Below are positions 24,345 through 33,449 of a DNA stretch of 43,544 bases, in pieces. The stretch comes from Arthrobacter rhizophilus (lineage in GTDB: Bacteria > Actinomycetota > Actinomycetes > Actinomycetales > Micrococcaceae). The position numbers and the translations under genes were made by a program. Below the pieces are notes generated by a model that did not search any database, was not told the DNA's origin, and saw only the letters and a program-made list of their open reading frames with translations. Position 1 is the stretch's first letter. Every line of letters starts with the position of its first letter. The DNA lies in contig NZ_JAPFFT010000029.1 of NCBI RefSeq assembly GCF_026241105.1, positions 1-43,544 on the forward strand, read 5' to 3'.

Positions 24345-24630
24345 AAGGCTTGATCAGGTGAGGGCCGCGTCCTGAGAGCCGCCTCAAGTCGCCCCAGATT
24401 TCATATCCTTCCGACCTGTCGAACAGGGTTCGGGTGGCGGGACCATCGGCAGCAAGCCAAAGAATGGAGCCGTCCACCGTAACGTCTTCCACCAATCCAG
24501 TGCGGGTTGGAATGTTGTAGTGGCGCACTTCCACGACTTGGCCCTTGGCCAGACTCCAATCATCTCGGAGTCGGAGATCGCTTCCGCTGGCCGCGGGGCG
24601 TACGACGCCGGCGACGCAGTAATCATTCAT
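24226..24630 (-). CDS. Hypothetical protein
   Basis: A 134-residue frame from ATG 24630. The central part (WSLAKGQVVEVRHYNIPTRT, then GLVEDVTVDGSILWLAADG and LFDRSEGYEIW) looks genuinely protein-coding and beta-rich, similar in feel to small uncharacterised proteins of Arthrobacter. Beyond GYEIW the ~40 C-terminal residues overlap the opposite-strand membrane protein and look less convincing. No ribosome site is visible before 24630, and the frame extends upstream. Function unknown. Confidence 0.45.
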   Translation of the reverse strand: MNDYCVAGVVRPAASGSDLRLRDDWSLAKGQVVEVRHYNIPTRTGLVEDVTVDGSILWLAADGPATRTLFDRSEGYEIWGDLRRLSGRGPHLIKPFTVRADQYHRPVRNDAVSLDRDKPFLLLAGTNQQWLRLR

Positions 24631-25030
24631 AGGGTTTCTAACGTTAGGGGCCAAGGTAGGTGCCCTGGATGTTTCTTTTGCACGCCGTATCATCCCCCAG
24701 CGCGTCGGGGGACGGAGTGGAGGTCTTGCGCAGGCAAGCCCCTGCCGCTCATTCCGATTTGGTGCCTGAAAATTGGGTGCGGCGTCCCGCATAGATGGTG
24801 CTGAACAGGCTGCCGCTGGGAAGCATCGTTGACGGAGGGCAATGGGCTGGCTCTCCGATCTGATTCCCGTTGCCCCTGCGTGACCACCAGAGTCTGGCAG
24901 TCTCAAGCCAGTGCGGAGGTGACGCTGCATCACGACGGCGGTGCCGTAGAATGCTTGTGCCCATGTGGCCCTCTTCCTTCTTGTACCCCGCCTTCACACC
25001 TTGCACCGGCTACCGAAGTGCCCGGTTTTC
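24631..25030. other. Region without a supported gene
   Basis: About 400 bases between the hypothetical gene and the stop of the GH13 gene. Short open frames occur on both strands, but none has a ribosome site plus protein-like composition. Confidence 0.3.
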
Positions 25031-27295
25031 TCACTCAACTTCTTCGCCGCCTTTTGGTGCGGGTTCTCGAAGTACAAGGAGGCTTCCCGCGTAGGCGGGG
25101 ACATCGAAGTAGAAACTGTGGAGGTCGTCCACTGAATTGAGAGTCTCTCCAGTGAAGGCATCGGTTATCTCGGCGCCGGGGGTCAGAAGTGTCGAGTTGA
25201 CCGTTCCGGAAATGTCTTCGCCGCTGAAGTTCAGGACAGTGACCGCCATGGCGTCCGAGGGAAGCCGCTGAACCATGACGAGCATCCCTGGGTGCGAAAC
25301 GTCAGGGACATCGATGAGTTCGCCTTTTGCAAGCTGGAGCTCTTCCCGTTTAGTTAGAACGGCGGACAACTTTCGTGCAAAAGACGCTTCGTCCTTCATC
25401 TGCTCCGAAAGCGTCCCATACAAACTCCTCCCCTTGGGCAGGCCGGAGGACGACTCGGCAGCGCCGGGGTTGACCCCCATCAAGTCGTGCGCACCGCGGT
25501 TGATCCATCTGGTGTCGCCCGTGGACACTAGTTGAGCCACTTTGTCGACGTCCACGGAAACAACCCCGCAGAGGTCCCAGCCTGAGAGCGCAAAAACCCC
25601 GGGCTGTAGCGCGTTGTACATCGATAAGAGCAGGTGCACGTCGCGGACCTCAAACACCTGCTCGGCAGTCATGGATTCGAGGTCCCGTATGCCCAGTGCG
25701 GCCGTGATGACACTTGCGGTGGTGCATGCGATGCCGTTGGTGGTGAACGGCAGGTTGTACGGCGCGGATTCTCCCGTCAGGCCGTCCCGGAGATCATTCT
25801 GGATCCGTTCAGCGACGCCGGCGCCGGTGAGGTTCTGGCCGAAGAGGTTGAAGGTCTCGCCCTTATGCCGGGTGGTGAAATGGACGAGTTCATAGGTCAG
25901 TTCGTCGTGGTTCTGCAGCCCGTGGACCAGGGAGGCCTGATCGACGCCGGCCTCCATTGCCAGCCGGAGGGTTAGGCGAAGGAACTCTGTATTTCCAGTG
26001 ACAAGTGCGTGGTGGTAGGCAGGCCTGGTCACGAAGTCGTAGGAGAGATCGGGTCCGTTTACGGACGTTTCCTTTATATCGTCGATGGTGAGGTTGAGCT
26101 CCTGGAATGTGAAGCCCCCGACCTTTCGCACCATGCTCGCGATGAGCTGGTTCGCGGCCTGGGACAAGGGGTGCCCCTCTGACCAGCCCGGAAGTTCCTC
26201 CGCGCTCTTCTCTACGCCGAGGAATCCGTTCGCGTCCAGCCTTAAGGCTCCCGTTCCAAGATCCACCAGTGAGTGGAGCGCGTCGCCGATCACAAGGCGC
26301 ATGCCTGCAAAAGTCGGGTCCAACCAGTTGATGGACGGCTGTCCGGCTTTGAAATAGTGCAAGTAGACCCACCGGCGCATCGTGCCGTCCGTGCCGGAAA
26401 CCGCCCGCGTGGCGCTCCAGTTCGTTTCTTTGATGTCGGGTTCGTAAAAGATCACGCGCTGCAGTTGGCCGATGATGTAGCCGGCCTCTTGGAGTGCCCT
26501 TTCGGCGTCGATGCTGATGTTGACCGAGTCTTTGCCTTCGGGGACGTCCGGGAGCAGATGCCAGTCTGACTCCGGGATATGGATCATGTGGTAAATCCCG
26601 GGATAGTCTTTGTAGTTCATTTCTGCCAGGCGAAAGTCCGAGCCCATGCCCGTATGCCCGGGAACGATATCGTCAACGATCGTTGCGCCGTGATCAGTGG
26701 CGGCCTGACACATTGCTCGGAATTCTTCTTCGGTCCCGAAGGACGGATCGATGGCCATGCTGATTCGGTCGAAGTGTCCGTCCACACTGGCCGTGTAGTC
26801 CCAGCCGGTGATTCCCCCGGCGCGCTTCACGGGACCCGTGTGCAGGGCATGTATGCCGATTTCCTGGAACGCATCCCAAAGACTGGGTTGCGCCAGTGCA
26901 CCTAGGAACGATTGCCCGGGAGCTGTAATGAAGGACAGGGGATACGCGGTGAACCATACCGACGCCCTGTCCAGGGCTGAGCGGGGGCTTGGATGCGCGA
27001 ACGGCTTTTGCCACATGCTCGCCTGGCCGGACAGCTGCCTTGACATGGCGTCTGCGTCGCCGAGCATGGATTGGTTTCTCAGCCACTCAACATAGACGGC
27101 GTTCCGCGCGTCCGGGTCAAACGGCGGTCGGCCTTCATCCAGTGTTTGGCGACGGCGGGCCTTGGGACGAAGCTGACGGGGGCGGGCAGGATAGAACTGC
27201 TCATCGTAGGTAATCTCAGACAAGGCTGCAGTCGCGGCCTGGTCCTCGCTCGGTTCTTCGGCTGATTCACGGTTCATGGATTCCGGAGTGTTCAT
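25031..27295 (-). CDS. GH13 trehalose synthase / maltose glucosyltransferase-like enzyme
   Basis: A 754-residue alpha-amylase-superfamily enzyme. The four GH13 regions are visible: DDIVPGHTG (208-216), the nucleophile Asp354 in LRLDANGF, the acid/base Glu399 in GFTFQELNL and Asp464 in LQNHDELTYE. The N-H-D-E-L-T form and the C-terminal beta-domain (VLNFSGEDISG) recall trehalose synthase (maltose alpha-D-glucosyltransferase), which interconverts maltose and trehalose. A ~60-residue acidic, Arg-rich N-terminal extension precedes the core. Cytoplasmic, with no signal peptide. It lies 129 bases after a HisD-family gene with a hairpin between, so it is probably transcribed separately. Substrate not proven. 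Confidence 0.85.
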   Translation of the reverse strand: MNTPESMNRESAEEPSEDQAATAALSEITYDEQFYPARPRQLRPKARRRQTLDEGRPPFDPDARNAVYVEWLRNQSMLGDADAMSRQLSGQASMWQKPFAHPSPRSALDRASVWFTAYPLSFITAPGQSFLGALAQPSLWDAFQEIGIHALHTGPVKRAGGITGWDYTASVDGHFDRISMAIDPSFGTEEEFRAMCQAATDHGATIVDDIVPGHTGMGSDFRLAEMNYKDYPGIYHMIHIPESDWHLLPDVPEGKDSVNISIDAERALQEAGYIIGQLQRVIFYEPDIKETNWSATRAVSGTDGTMRRWVYLHYFKAGQPSINWLDPTFAGMRLVIGDALHSLVDLGTGALRLDANGFLGVEKSAEELPGWSEGHPLSQAANQLIASMVRKVGGFTFQELNLTIDDIKETSVNGPDLSYDFVTRPAYHHALVTGNTEFLRLTLRLAMEAGVDQASLVHGLQNHDELTYELVHFTTRHKGETFNLFGQNLTGAGVAERIQNDLRDGLTGESAPYNLPFTTNGIACTTASVITAALGIRDLESMTAEQVFEVRDVHLLLSMYNALQPGVFALSGWDLCGVVSVDVDKVAQLVSTGDTRWINRGAHDLMGVNPGAAESSSGLPKGRSLYGTLSEQMKDEASFARKLSAVLTKREELQLAKGELIDVPDVSHPGMLVMVQRLPSDAMAVTVLNFSGEDISGTVNSTLLTPGAEITDAFTGETLNSVDDLHSFYFDVPAYAGSLLVLREPAPKGGEEVE

Positions 27296-27383
27296 TTGCA
27301 GGTGTCCTCGTCCCTTCCAGACTTTGATGCGGCCGTTAGCCTAGGCGAAAGTGTCCGCACTAGACCATCTCTTCCCCGAATCG

Positions 27384-27418
27384 GGCGGTGGAGCGCGTGC
27401 GGTTCGCGCTCCACCGCC
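27384..27418 (-). terminator. 14-bp hairpin after the HisD-family gene
   Basis: GGCGGTGGAGCGCG (27384-27397) pairs perfectly with 27405-27418 around a 7-base loop, six bases past the minus-strand stop at 27425. There is no T run, but its position and strength suit an actinobacterial terminator separating the HisD-like and GH13 genes. Confidence 0.75.
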
Positions 27419-27424
27419 ATAGGG

Positions 27425-28723
27425 CTAGGAAGCCCAGGCCGGCCGTTCTCCCGCAAGGCGCGCGGCCCTGATGTCACCGGAGCGTGCATGGCCTTCGAAG
27501 TTCTCCGCCCGGGCCGCTCTACCCAGTAGTTCGCCAAGTTCGGCACTGGCGGCGACCGAAGTTATTTCCTGGTAGGTCACGGTCTTGATGTATTTCCCAA
27601 CCCACAGTCCACCGGTGTACCGGGCGGCATGGCGCGTCGGTAGAACATGGTTGGTGCCGATGACCTTGTCACCGAAAGAGACACACGTATTTTCGCCCAG
27701 GAACAGCGCTCCATAGTTGATCATGCTGTCCAGTGCTTCGCGGGGGTTGGCCGTCAGGATCTGCACATGCTCGCTGGCAAATTCGTCGGCGACGGCGTAC
27801 GCCTCGGTGAGGCCATCGACCAGAATCACCTGGCCGTGGTCGCGCCAAGCCACTTCTGCGACTGCACGGGTCGACAAGCCAAGCAGTTGACGGTCGATTT
27901 CTTCGAGCACCTGTTGTCCGACCGCTTGCGAAGTCGTGACAAGGATCGCAGGAGAGTCAGGACCGTGTTCGGCCTGGCTGAGCAAGTCAACAGCGATCAA
28001 GAACGGATCGGCCGTCTCGTCTGCGACGATGAGAACTTCGGTGGGGCCCGCGAAGAGATCGATGCCAACTTCACCGAACAGCTGCCGCTTGGCCTCCGCG
28101 ACGTAGGCGTTCCCGGGGCCGGCAAGAAAATCCACAGGCGCGATGGTCTCGGTGCCGACGGCCAGGGCGGCGACAGCCTGCACCCCGCCGAGCAAGTAGA
28201 TTTCGTCTGCTCCTGCGAAGTGCATGGCTGCAATCGAGGCGTCGGGGACTACTCCCCCAGCCGCCGGAGTGGCGGCGGCAACCCTGCGGACGCCGGCAAC
28301 CTTTGCGGTCACGATCGTCATATGGGCTGAGGCCAGAAGCGGGTAACGACCGCCCGGAACGTAGGCACCTACGGCGTCGATCGGAATGTTCTTCTGGCCG
28401 AGGATGACGCCTGGCTCGACTTCCGCTTCGAACTCTGTCAATGAATCAAGCTGCAGCCGGGCGAACCTTTCGACGTTGCGCTGGACAGTCTTGATGTCTT
28501 CAACCGTCTGCTCCGGGAGTCGGGCGATGGCGGCATCAATCTCATCCTGGGAGAGGAGGAATGATTTGGGGGACCACTTGTCAAACTTCTCGGAGTAGGA
28601 CCGAACGGCTTCGTCGCCGCGTTCGCGAACGTCCGCGATGACCGTTTCGACCGTTTCCCTCACGCCTGAAGACGAGGTGGGGTCCGAGATGGTGACGTCA
28701 GCATTCTTGAGGGAAGTGCGCAA
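27425..28723 (-). CDS. Stand-alone HisD-family dehydrogenase
   Basis: A 432-residue zinc- and NAD-dependent dehydrogenase of the histidinol dehydrogenase family. Zn ligands appear in LLSQAEHGP (Gln, His), FGDKVIGTNHVLP (Asp) and FEGHARSGD (His), and the catalytic Glu-His pair is in ASEHVQILT. No other his gene is near, so it is more likely a HisD paralogue of the HpsN type (for example 2,3-dihydroxypropane-1-sulfonate dehydrogenase), oxidising a primary alcohol in two steps to an acid. The start is TTG 28723, unusual here, with only a weak purine-rich site. It is divergent from aspartase across an AT-rich, repeat-bearing promoter region. Substrate unknown. Confidence 0.88.
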   Translation of the reverse strand: MRTSLKNADVTISDPTSSSGVRETVETVIADVRERGDEAVRSYSEKFDKWSPKSFLLSQDEIDAAIARLPEQTVEDIKTVQRNVERFARLQLDSLTEFEAEVEPGVILGQKNIPIDAVGAYVPGGRYPLLASAHMTIVTAKVAGVRRVAAATPAAGGVVPDASIAAMHFAGADEIYLLGGVQAVAALAVGTETIAPVDFLAGPGNAYVAEAKRQLFGEVGIDLFAGPTEVLIVADETADPFLIAVDLLSQAEHGPDSPAILVTTSQAVGQQVLEEIDRQLLGLSTRAVAEVAWRDHGQVILVDGLTEAYAVADEFASEHVQILTANPREALDSMINYGALFLGENTCVSFGDKVIGTNHVLPTRHAARYTGGLWVGKYIKTVTYQEITSVAASAELGELLGRAARAENFEGHARSGDIRAARLAGERPAWAS

Positions 28724-28792
28724 TGGTTTTCTCTTTCGTTGCTGGAGCCAGAGCGCAGGTAGTGCGTGTGCTCCTCGTTACTTGGAAACCAC

Positions 28793-28888
28793 AAAACCAT
28801 AGCATTACACTTTGGTTTGGGACAGAGTGACAAGCTTTTCCTTATCCTCTGTGTACCAAATGTTAGCATTGAGTAAAAGTAAATGCTA
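28793..28888. promoter_or_regulatory. AT-rich divergent promoter region with TAGCATT repeats
   Basis: TAGCATT occurs at 28800-28806 and 28864-28870 and inverted at 28882-28888; the last two form a 7-11-7 dyad. AAACCA (28794-28799) also pairs with TGGTTT (28813-28818). The stretch is far more AT-rich than its surroundings and lies between the HisD-like gene (minus) and aspartase (plus), so it probably holds both promoters and an operator. The regulator is unknown; the LysR gene at 30468 is a candidate. Confidence 0.55.
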
Positions 28889-29011
28889 GTCTTAGTTTAT
28901 TTTTCAAAAGGTTAACTTATATATGGACGCGCGACCGCTTCAGGCTTGGCATGTTCGGCCCTGGACTCGTGGCGGCCAGTAACAGCCACCCCCGGAGTTA
29001 GGTGACGGATC

Positions 29012-30433
29012 ATGGATCAGGAACAGCGAACGCGCGCGGAGCGAGACTTGCTGGGTGTCCGCGAGGTTCCCGCTGAGGCGTATTGGGGAATCCACACGCT
29101 CAGGGCGGTGGAGAACTTCCAACTGGGCGGGGAAACGGTAGGCAGCGCTCCCGGCCTCGTCAGTGCCATCGCGGCAGTCAAGGAATCGGCAGCAAAAGCC
29201 AATATGGAACTCGGATTGCTGGATCGGAACGTGGGCACCGCCATCGTTGCCGCTTGCCGGGACTTGCGATCGGGCGAGTTCCACGACCAGTTTCCCGTTC
29301 CCCTGATCCAGGGAGGCGCCGGAACCTCAACAAACATGAACGCCAACGAGGTCATCGCCAATCGCGCGTTGGAGCACCTTAACGAACCAAGAGGCTCATA
29401 TGGTCTCATCAGCCCCAACGAACACGTCAACATGGGCCAGTCTACAAACGACGTCTACCCAACCGCCCTGAAACTTGCCACTATCCACGGCTGCCATGGC
29501 CTCGTCGGTGCACTCGAGAAGTTTCAGGCAGCATGTGAACGAAAGGCGCAGGAGTTCGACCACATTGTGAAGATGGGGCGAACGCAACTGCAGGACGCGG
29601 TACCCATGACATTGGGCCAGGAGTTCAGAAGCTATGCCGTCACCATCAGCGAGGATGTTGCACGGCTGACAGAGGCGGCAGTGCATTTGCACGAAATCAA
29701 CCTCGGGGCGACGGCGATCGGTACCGGATTGAACACACATCCCCGCTACGCGTCGATAGTTCGAGAACACCTTGAGGCGGTCACAGGATTGCCCCTGACA
29801 ACCAGCCCCGACCTTGTAGAAGCTACTCAGGACTGCGGCGTCTTCGTTCTGATTTCCGCCGCTGTGAAGAGGTCAGCCGTGAAGTTGTCCAAGATCAGCA
29901 ACGACCTTCGCCTCCTGTCTTCCGGACCTCGCGCCGGGTTCGGCGAGATCAATCTTCCCGCTCGACAAGCCGGTTCCAGCATCATGCCCGGGAAAGTGAA
30001 CCCGGTCATCCCTGAACTGGTCAATCAAGTGGCATTTGAGATCATCGGCGCCGACGTAACGATATCCCTCGCAGCGGAAGCCGGACAGCTGCAACTGAAC
30101 GCCTTCGAGCCGATCATAGCCTCGAGCCTGTTTCGAAGCATCAACCACCTCCGGATAGCGGCAAACACGCTCGCGGACGCTTGCATCGACGGAATCACAG
30201 CCAACGAACAAACACTTCAAGACCATGTCGCTCGAAGCATTGGCATCGTCACGGCTCTAAGCCCCTATCTGGGCTATCACATGTCCGGCGAGATTGCCGC
30301 TGAAGCGCTGCGCACTGGCAGAGCCGTTGTTGATCTCGTGTTGGACAAGGAACTCCTCGACCCGGAACTCCTGGGCCGGCTACTTCATCCACAGGCAATC
30401 GCCGGCGGTGGCATCTCCGCCAAGGAGCGATAG
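29012..30433 (+). CDS. aspA: Aspartate ammonia-lyase (aspartase)
   Basis: A 473-residue member of the class II fumarase/aspartase family, converting L-aspartate to fumarate and ammonia in the cytoplasm. The family signature GSSIMPGKVNPVIPE, with the flexible-loop catalytic Ser, lies near residue 321. MGQSTNDVYPTALKLA and AGTSTNMNANEVI are typical. AAEAGQLQLNAFEP and DGITANEQTL favour aspartase over fumarase. Start ATG 29012, with a weak GGAG-like site. It is followed 34 bases later by a co-directional LysR gene. Length is normal. Confidence 0.93.
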   Translation: MDQEQRTRAERDLLGVREVPAEAYWGIHTLRAVENFQLGGETVGSAPGLVSAIAAVKESAAKANMELGLLDRNVGTAIVAACRDLRSGEFHDQFPVPLIQGGAGTSTNMNANEVIANRALEHLNEPRGSYGLISPNEHVNMGQSTNDVYPTALKLATIHGCHGLVGALEKFQAACERKAQEFDHIVKMGRTQLQDAVPMTLGQEFRSYAVTISEDVARLTEAAVHLHEINLGATAIGTGLNTHPRYASIVREHLEAVTGLPLTTSPDLVEATQDCGVFVLISAAVKRSAVKLSKISNDLRLLSSGPRAGFGEINLPARQAGSSIMPGKVNPVIPELVNQVAFEIIGADVTISLAAEAGQLQLNAFEPIIASSLFRSINHLRIAANTLADACIDGITANEQTLQDHVARSIGIVTALSPYLGYHMSGEIAAEALRTGRAVVDLVLDKELLDPELLGRLLHPQAIAGGGISAKER

Positions 30434-30467
30434 AGCATCATCTACCCATGAGCTATAGGATTGACTT

Positions 30468-31436
30468 ATGACCTTGGCCCAACTTGAAGCATTTGTGGCA
30501 GCAGCCAGCGGACTGACTTTCACGGCTGCCGCCGTCGAATTGGGCATGAGCCAGCCGGCAGTGTCGGACCTCATCCGCCGGTTGGAATCAGAGTTTGGCG
30601 TGCCACTGTTCAACCGCAGTGGCCGGGCGCTCGTGCTCACGGCGGCCGGGGAGGAACTGCTGCCTTACGCGGAGCAGACCATTTTCTCCGCCAAGCAAGG
30701 CACCGAAGCAGTGAACGCGCTACTGTCCCTGGGCGGTGGTACCGCAACGTTCGGGCTCCTGCGAAATGCAGAGTTCTACATCCGTCAGGATCTGGCCAAG
30801 CGCTTTCGCGAGAAACACCCGAATGTACGTATCCGTCTCGTGGGGCAGAATAGTGCCGAAACAGTCAGTGACGTCGTTTCGGGACATCTTGAAGCGGGCC
30901 TGGTCACTTTGCCGATTGATGACGACCGGCTGGACGTACTCCCCCTGGCCCGGGATGAGGTGGTCTACGTCAGTGCCGTTCCGGAGCGTGTCCAGACACC
31001 CCCGGATATCGCCGCAATCTGCAGCGCTCCACTGATCCTCTACGACGCTCACTACGCCCAGACAGATCCGGCCCGAAAGCAGCTCTCTGCCCGGGCTCGG
31101 CTGCGTGGTTTATCGCTTAATGCAGGCATCGAAGTCGAATATCTGTCAGCCGCACTGTCACTGGCTGCCGACGGATTCGGTGACACCATCGCCTGCAGGG
31201 CTTCCCTTGAGTCCGAGGTCTTCCCGCGCGGGCTGCAAGCCGTCGCCTTGGCTGAGCCAATGTTCGACACTCTGGCACTCATCAAGAGACACGGCCAGCT
31301 TCTCTCCCCCCCGACCAAAGAGATGGCCCGTTTGGCACATTCAGCCCTTATTGACCACCAGACGTCGGACCATGGCACCGCCGAAATACTCGACGGCGCG
31401 CACGACATCGAAGCGTTTCTGACCGAAAATCACTGA
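30468..31436 (+). CDS. LysR-family transcriptional regulator
   Basis: A 322-residue regulator. The N-terminal helix-turn-helix (about 1-60) reads TLAQLEAFVAAASGLTFTAA, MSQPAVSDLIRRLESEFG and LFNRSGRALVLTAAG, followed by a full effector domain. It lies 34 bases after aspartase on the same strand and is likely to control the aspartase / HisD-like divergent region. The ribosome site is weak. It ends before a strong bidirectional hairpin. Confidence 0.92.
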   Translation: MTLAQLEAFVAAASGLTFTAAAVELGMSQPAVSDLIRRLESEFGVPLFNRSGRALVLTAAGEELLPYAEQTIFSAKQGTEAVNALLSLGGGTATFGLLRNAEFYIRQDLAKRFREKHPNVRIRLVGQNSAETVSDVVSGHLEAGLVTLPIDDDRLDVLPLARDEVVYVSAVPERVQTPPDIAAICSAPLILYDAHYAQTDPARKQLSARARLRGLSLNAGIEVEYLSAALSLAADGFGDTIACRASLESEVFPRGLQAVALAEPMFDTLALIKRHGQLLSPPTKEMARLAHSALIDHQTSDHGTAEILDGAHDIEAFLTENH

Positions 31437-31497
31437 CCACAGAGTCCGTCGAGCCGAGGTCCGTACTTCTCCCCCGCCGATATCGGTTTCAGAATTA

Positions 31498-31532
31498 GAA
31501 GTGGCCGGCATCTCCCGGATGCCGGCCACTTC
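31498..31532. terminator. 15-bp hairpin between convergent operons
   Basis: GAAGTGGCCGGCATC (31498-31512) pairs perfectly with 31518-31532 around a 5-base loop. It lies between the LysR stop (31436) and the opposing permease stop (31619), so it can serve both strands. Confidence 0.88.
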
Positions 31533-31618
31533 GCCGTCGGACATAGGCAAACTTTGTAGGAACGTGGCGCGGGCCGTGTGTCACCTGTCCCGCGTCCGCG
31601 AAATAGTGCCGCGAACTT

Positions 31619-32473
31619 CTACTGACCTGCCAATGATCCCGCGACACCTCCGACGCTGAAGAACTTGTTCAGCGTCGCGAAGATGATCGTGGGTGGCAGC
31701 AGCATGATGACGGCAACCGCCATAACTGATCCCCAGTCGGTCGAATGCTGTTGAAAGAAGGTCTGGACGCCGATCGGGAGCGTGAAGGTTCCTGCCGAGC
31801 GGAGGAAGATCGATGCGACAAGATAGTCGTTCCAAGCCATCAGGAAGGTAAAGATGGCGGTCGAGAGTACACCTGGCAGTGAGTTCCGGAGCACGATGTG
31901 AAGGAACCCTTTGAACACCGATGCTCCATCAATCCATGCCGCCTCTTCGAGGCTCCCAGGGATCCCGTCCATGTAGGAGGCCATCATCCAGGTTGCCACA
32001 GACATGGAACTCGCGACATACAAAATCGTGATCCCGACAAGGTTGTCGGCCAGGCCGATGTGGGAGAAGAGGATGAACAACGGAATCACGGACGTGATCA
32101 CAGGCAAGGCCTGTACGACGAAGAGCAGGAGGGAATAGCCTCCGACAAGCCGGCCCCTCCCTCGCGATAGGACATAGCCGGCCGGTGCCGCGACTGCTAC
32201 TGACACCACGACTGTCGCCAATGCGACCTGGAGACTGTTGACGAGCCAGGCGACCGTGCCGCTGCTACTCAGCACTCTGGCGAAGTTGTCCAGGGTTAGG
32301 GAGCCGGTCCCATTGTTCGCCCGGAGGGAGAGGCCAACGGTTCCCGCAATGGGGATGAGGGCGAATGCCGCTAGTGCGACAAGGATCGCAAAGCGCAGCC
32401 ATTGCCCGCGGCTTCCTGCTTCGACGGACCGCCGGGGGGTTGCGATCTTGGTTCTGAGTGTAGAAGTGGTCAT
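31619..32473 (-). CDS. ABC transporter permease, MalG-like
   Basis: A 284-residue inner-membrane protein with six predicted helices. The cytoplasmic EAA loop reads EEAAWIDGASVFKGFLHIVL, placing it with the carbohydrate uptake family (MalG/LacG type). Its start overlaps the MalF-like stop by four bases (ATGA), so the two are coupled. The N-terminus has the usual extra basic cytoplasmic segment. No ATP-binding subunit lies in the operon; a shared MsmK-type ATPase elsewhere is presumably used. Confidence 0.92.
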   Translation of the reverse strand: MTTSTLRTKIATPRRSVEAGSRGQWLRFAILVALAAFALIPIAGTVGLSLRANNGTGSLTLDNFARVLSSSGTVAWLVNSLQVALATVVVSVAVAAPAGYVLSRGRGRLVGGYSLLLFVVQALPVITSVIPLFILFSHIGLADNLVGITILYVASSMSVATWMMASYMDGIPGSLEEAAWIDGASVFKGFLHIVLRNSLPGVLSTAIFTFLMAWNDYLVASIFLRSAGTFTLPIGVQTFFQQHSTDWGSVMAVAVIMLLPPTIIFATLNKFFSVGGVAGSLAGQ

Positions 32474-33420
32474 TGTGAGGTCGACTTTCGGATCTGTCGG
32501 AAGAGCAGCACGGCCACGATGGCCAACGCAAGGGTCATGAGGAAGGCGATGGCAACGCCCGGGCCTGTCTGGAAGTTCTGGAATACGGTCTTGTAGGCCA
32601 GAACAACCAGGGTGTTCGTCGCGCCGACCGGGCCGCCGTGGGTGAGGAGATACACGGTCGGGAAGTCGTTGACGCAGAAGATCGCCATCAAGACCCAGGA
32701 GATGTACGTGGGTTTCGCGATGATAGGAAGTGTCATGTAACGGAACTGTTGCCGGGCGCTGGCGCCGTCTATCTTGGCGGCTTCGTAGATACTTTCATCT
32801 ACGGAGCTCAGAGCCGCGCTCATCATGAGCATCATGAACGGGAAATTGACCCAGATCTCGAAGAGGCAGACCGTGATCTGGGCGCCAAGCGGATCGGAGA
32901 GGAAAATGGCGTCCCCGAATCCCAACGCGTGGATGATCGTCGGGACAGGGCTGGAACTCGTTCCTATGAGCCAATTCCAGGACATGGCCGAGACGACAAT
33001 CGGCACAACCCACGGAAGCAGGAGAATTGTCTTCAGTAGCCCTTTGGCTGGAATCCGGGTGCGGAGCAGGAGAGCGATTGCGATCCCGATGATCCAGCTT
33101 CCAAAGACGCCCGCGACCGCGAAGACAGCGGTAAATCCCGCTGCCCGCCAGAAGGCAGGATCGGCCAGGACTTTCGCGAAGTTGTCGACGCCGACAAATT
33201 CCCCTGGTGAGATCAGGCTCCCGTTATGCAGGGCCTGAAAGGCGGCGTAGGCGATCGGGTACGCGTTCGTGAGGATGAGTATGACGACTGACGGCAAGAT
33301 CAGAAAGAGCTTGGTTGCAGGCGCGCGGCCGGGACTGCTCCTTCGGCGGCGGTTTCGCGGTTCGTGGGTCGGCGTCCTCACCGTCAAGGGTAGTTCAGTG
33401 CGGCGAACGGAGGTGCTCAT
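32470..33420 (-). CDS. ABC transporter permease, MalF-like
   Basis: A 316-residue inner-membrane permease with about six helices and the EAA motif EAAKIDGASARQQFRYMTLP near residue 220. It is preceded by a basic N-terminal stretch (RNRRRRSSPGRAP). It pairs with the MalG-like protein, overlapping it by four bases, and follows the binding protein gene by 29 bases. The set imports a sugar or sugar-like solute. Confidence 0.92.
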   Translation of the reverse strand: MSTSVRRTELPLTVRTPTHEPRNRRRRSSPGRAPATKLFLILPSVVILILTNAYPIAYAAFQALHNGSLISPGEFVGVDNFAKVLADPAFWRAAGFTAVFAVAGVFGSWIIGIAIALLLRTRIPAKGLLKTILLLPWVVPIVVSAMSWNWLIGTSSSPVPTIIHALGFGDAIFLSDPLGAQITVCLFEIWVNFPFMMLMMSAALSSVDESIYEAAKIDGASARQQFRYMTLPIIAKPTYISWVLMAIFCVNDFPTVYLLTHGGPVGATNTLVVLAYKTVFQNFQTGPGVAIAFLMTLALAIVAVLLFRQIRKSTSQ

Positions 33421-33449
33421 GATGTATGACGGCTTTCGCTATTGCTTCG

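Noticed and set aside
27425..28723. Histidine biosynthesis role for the HisD-family gene
   Set aside because: No other his gene is nearby and the context is catabolic; the family has non-histidine paralogues.
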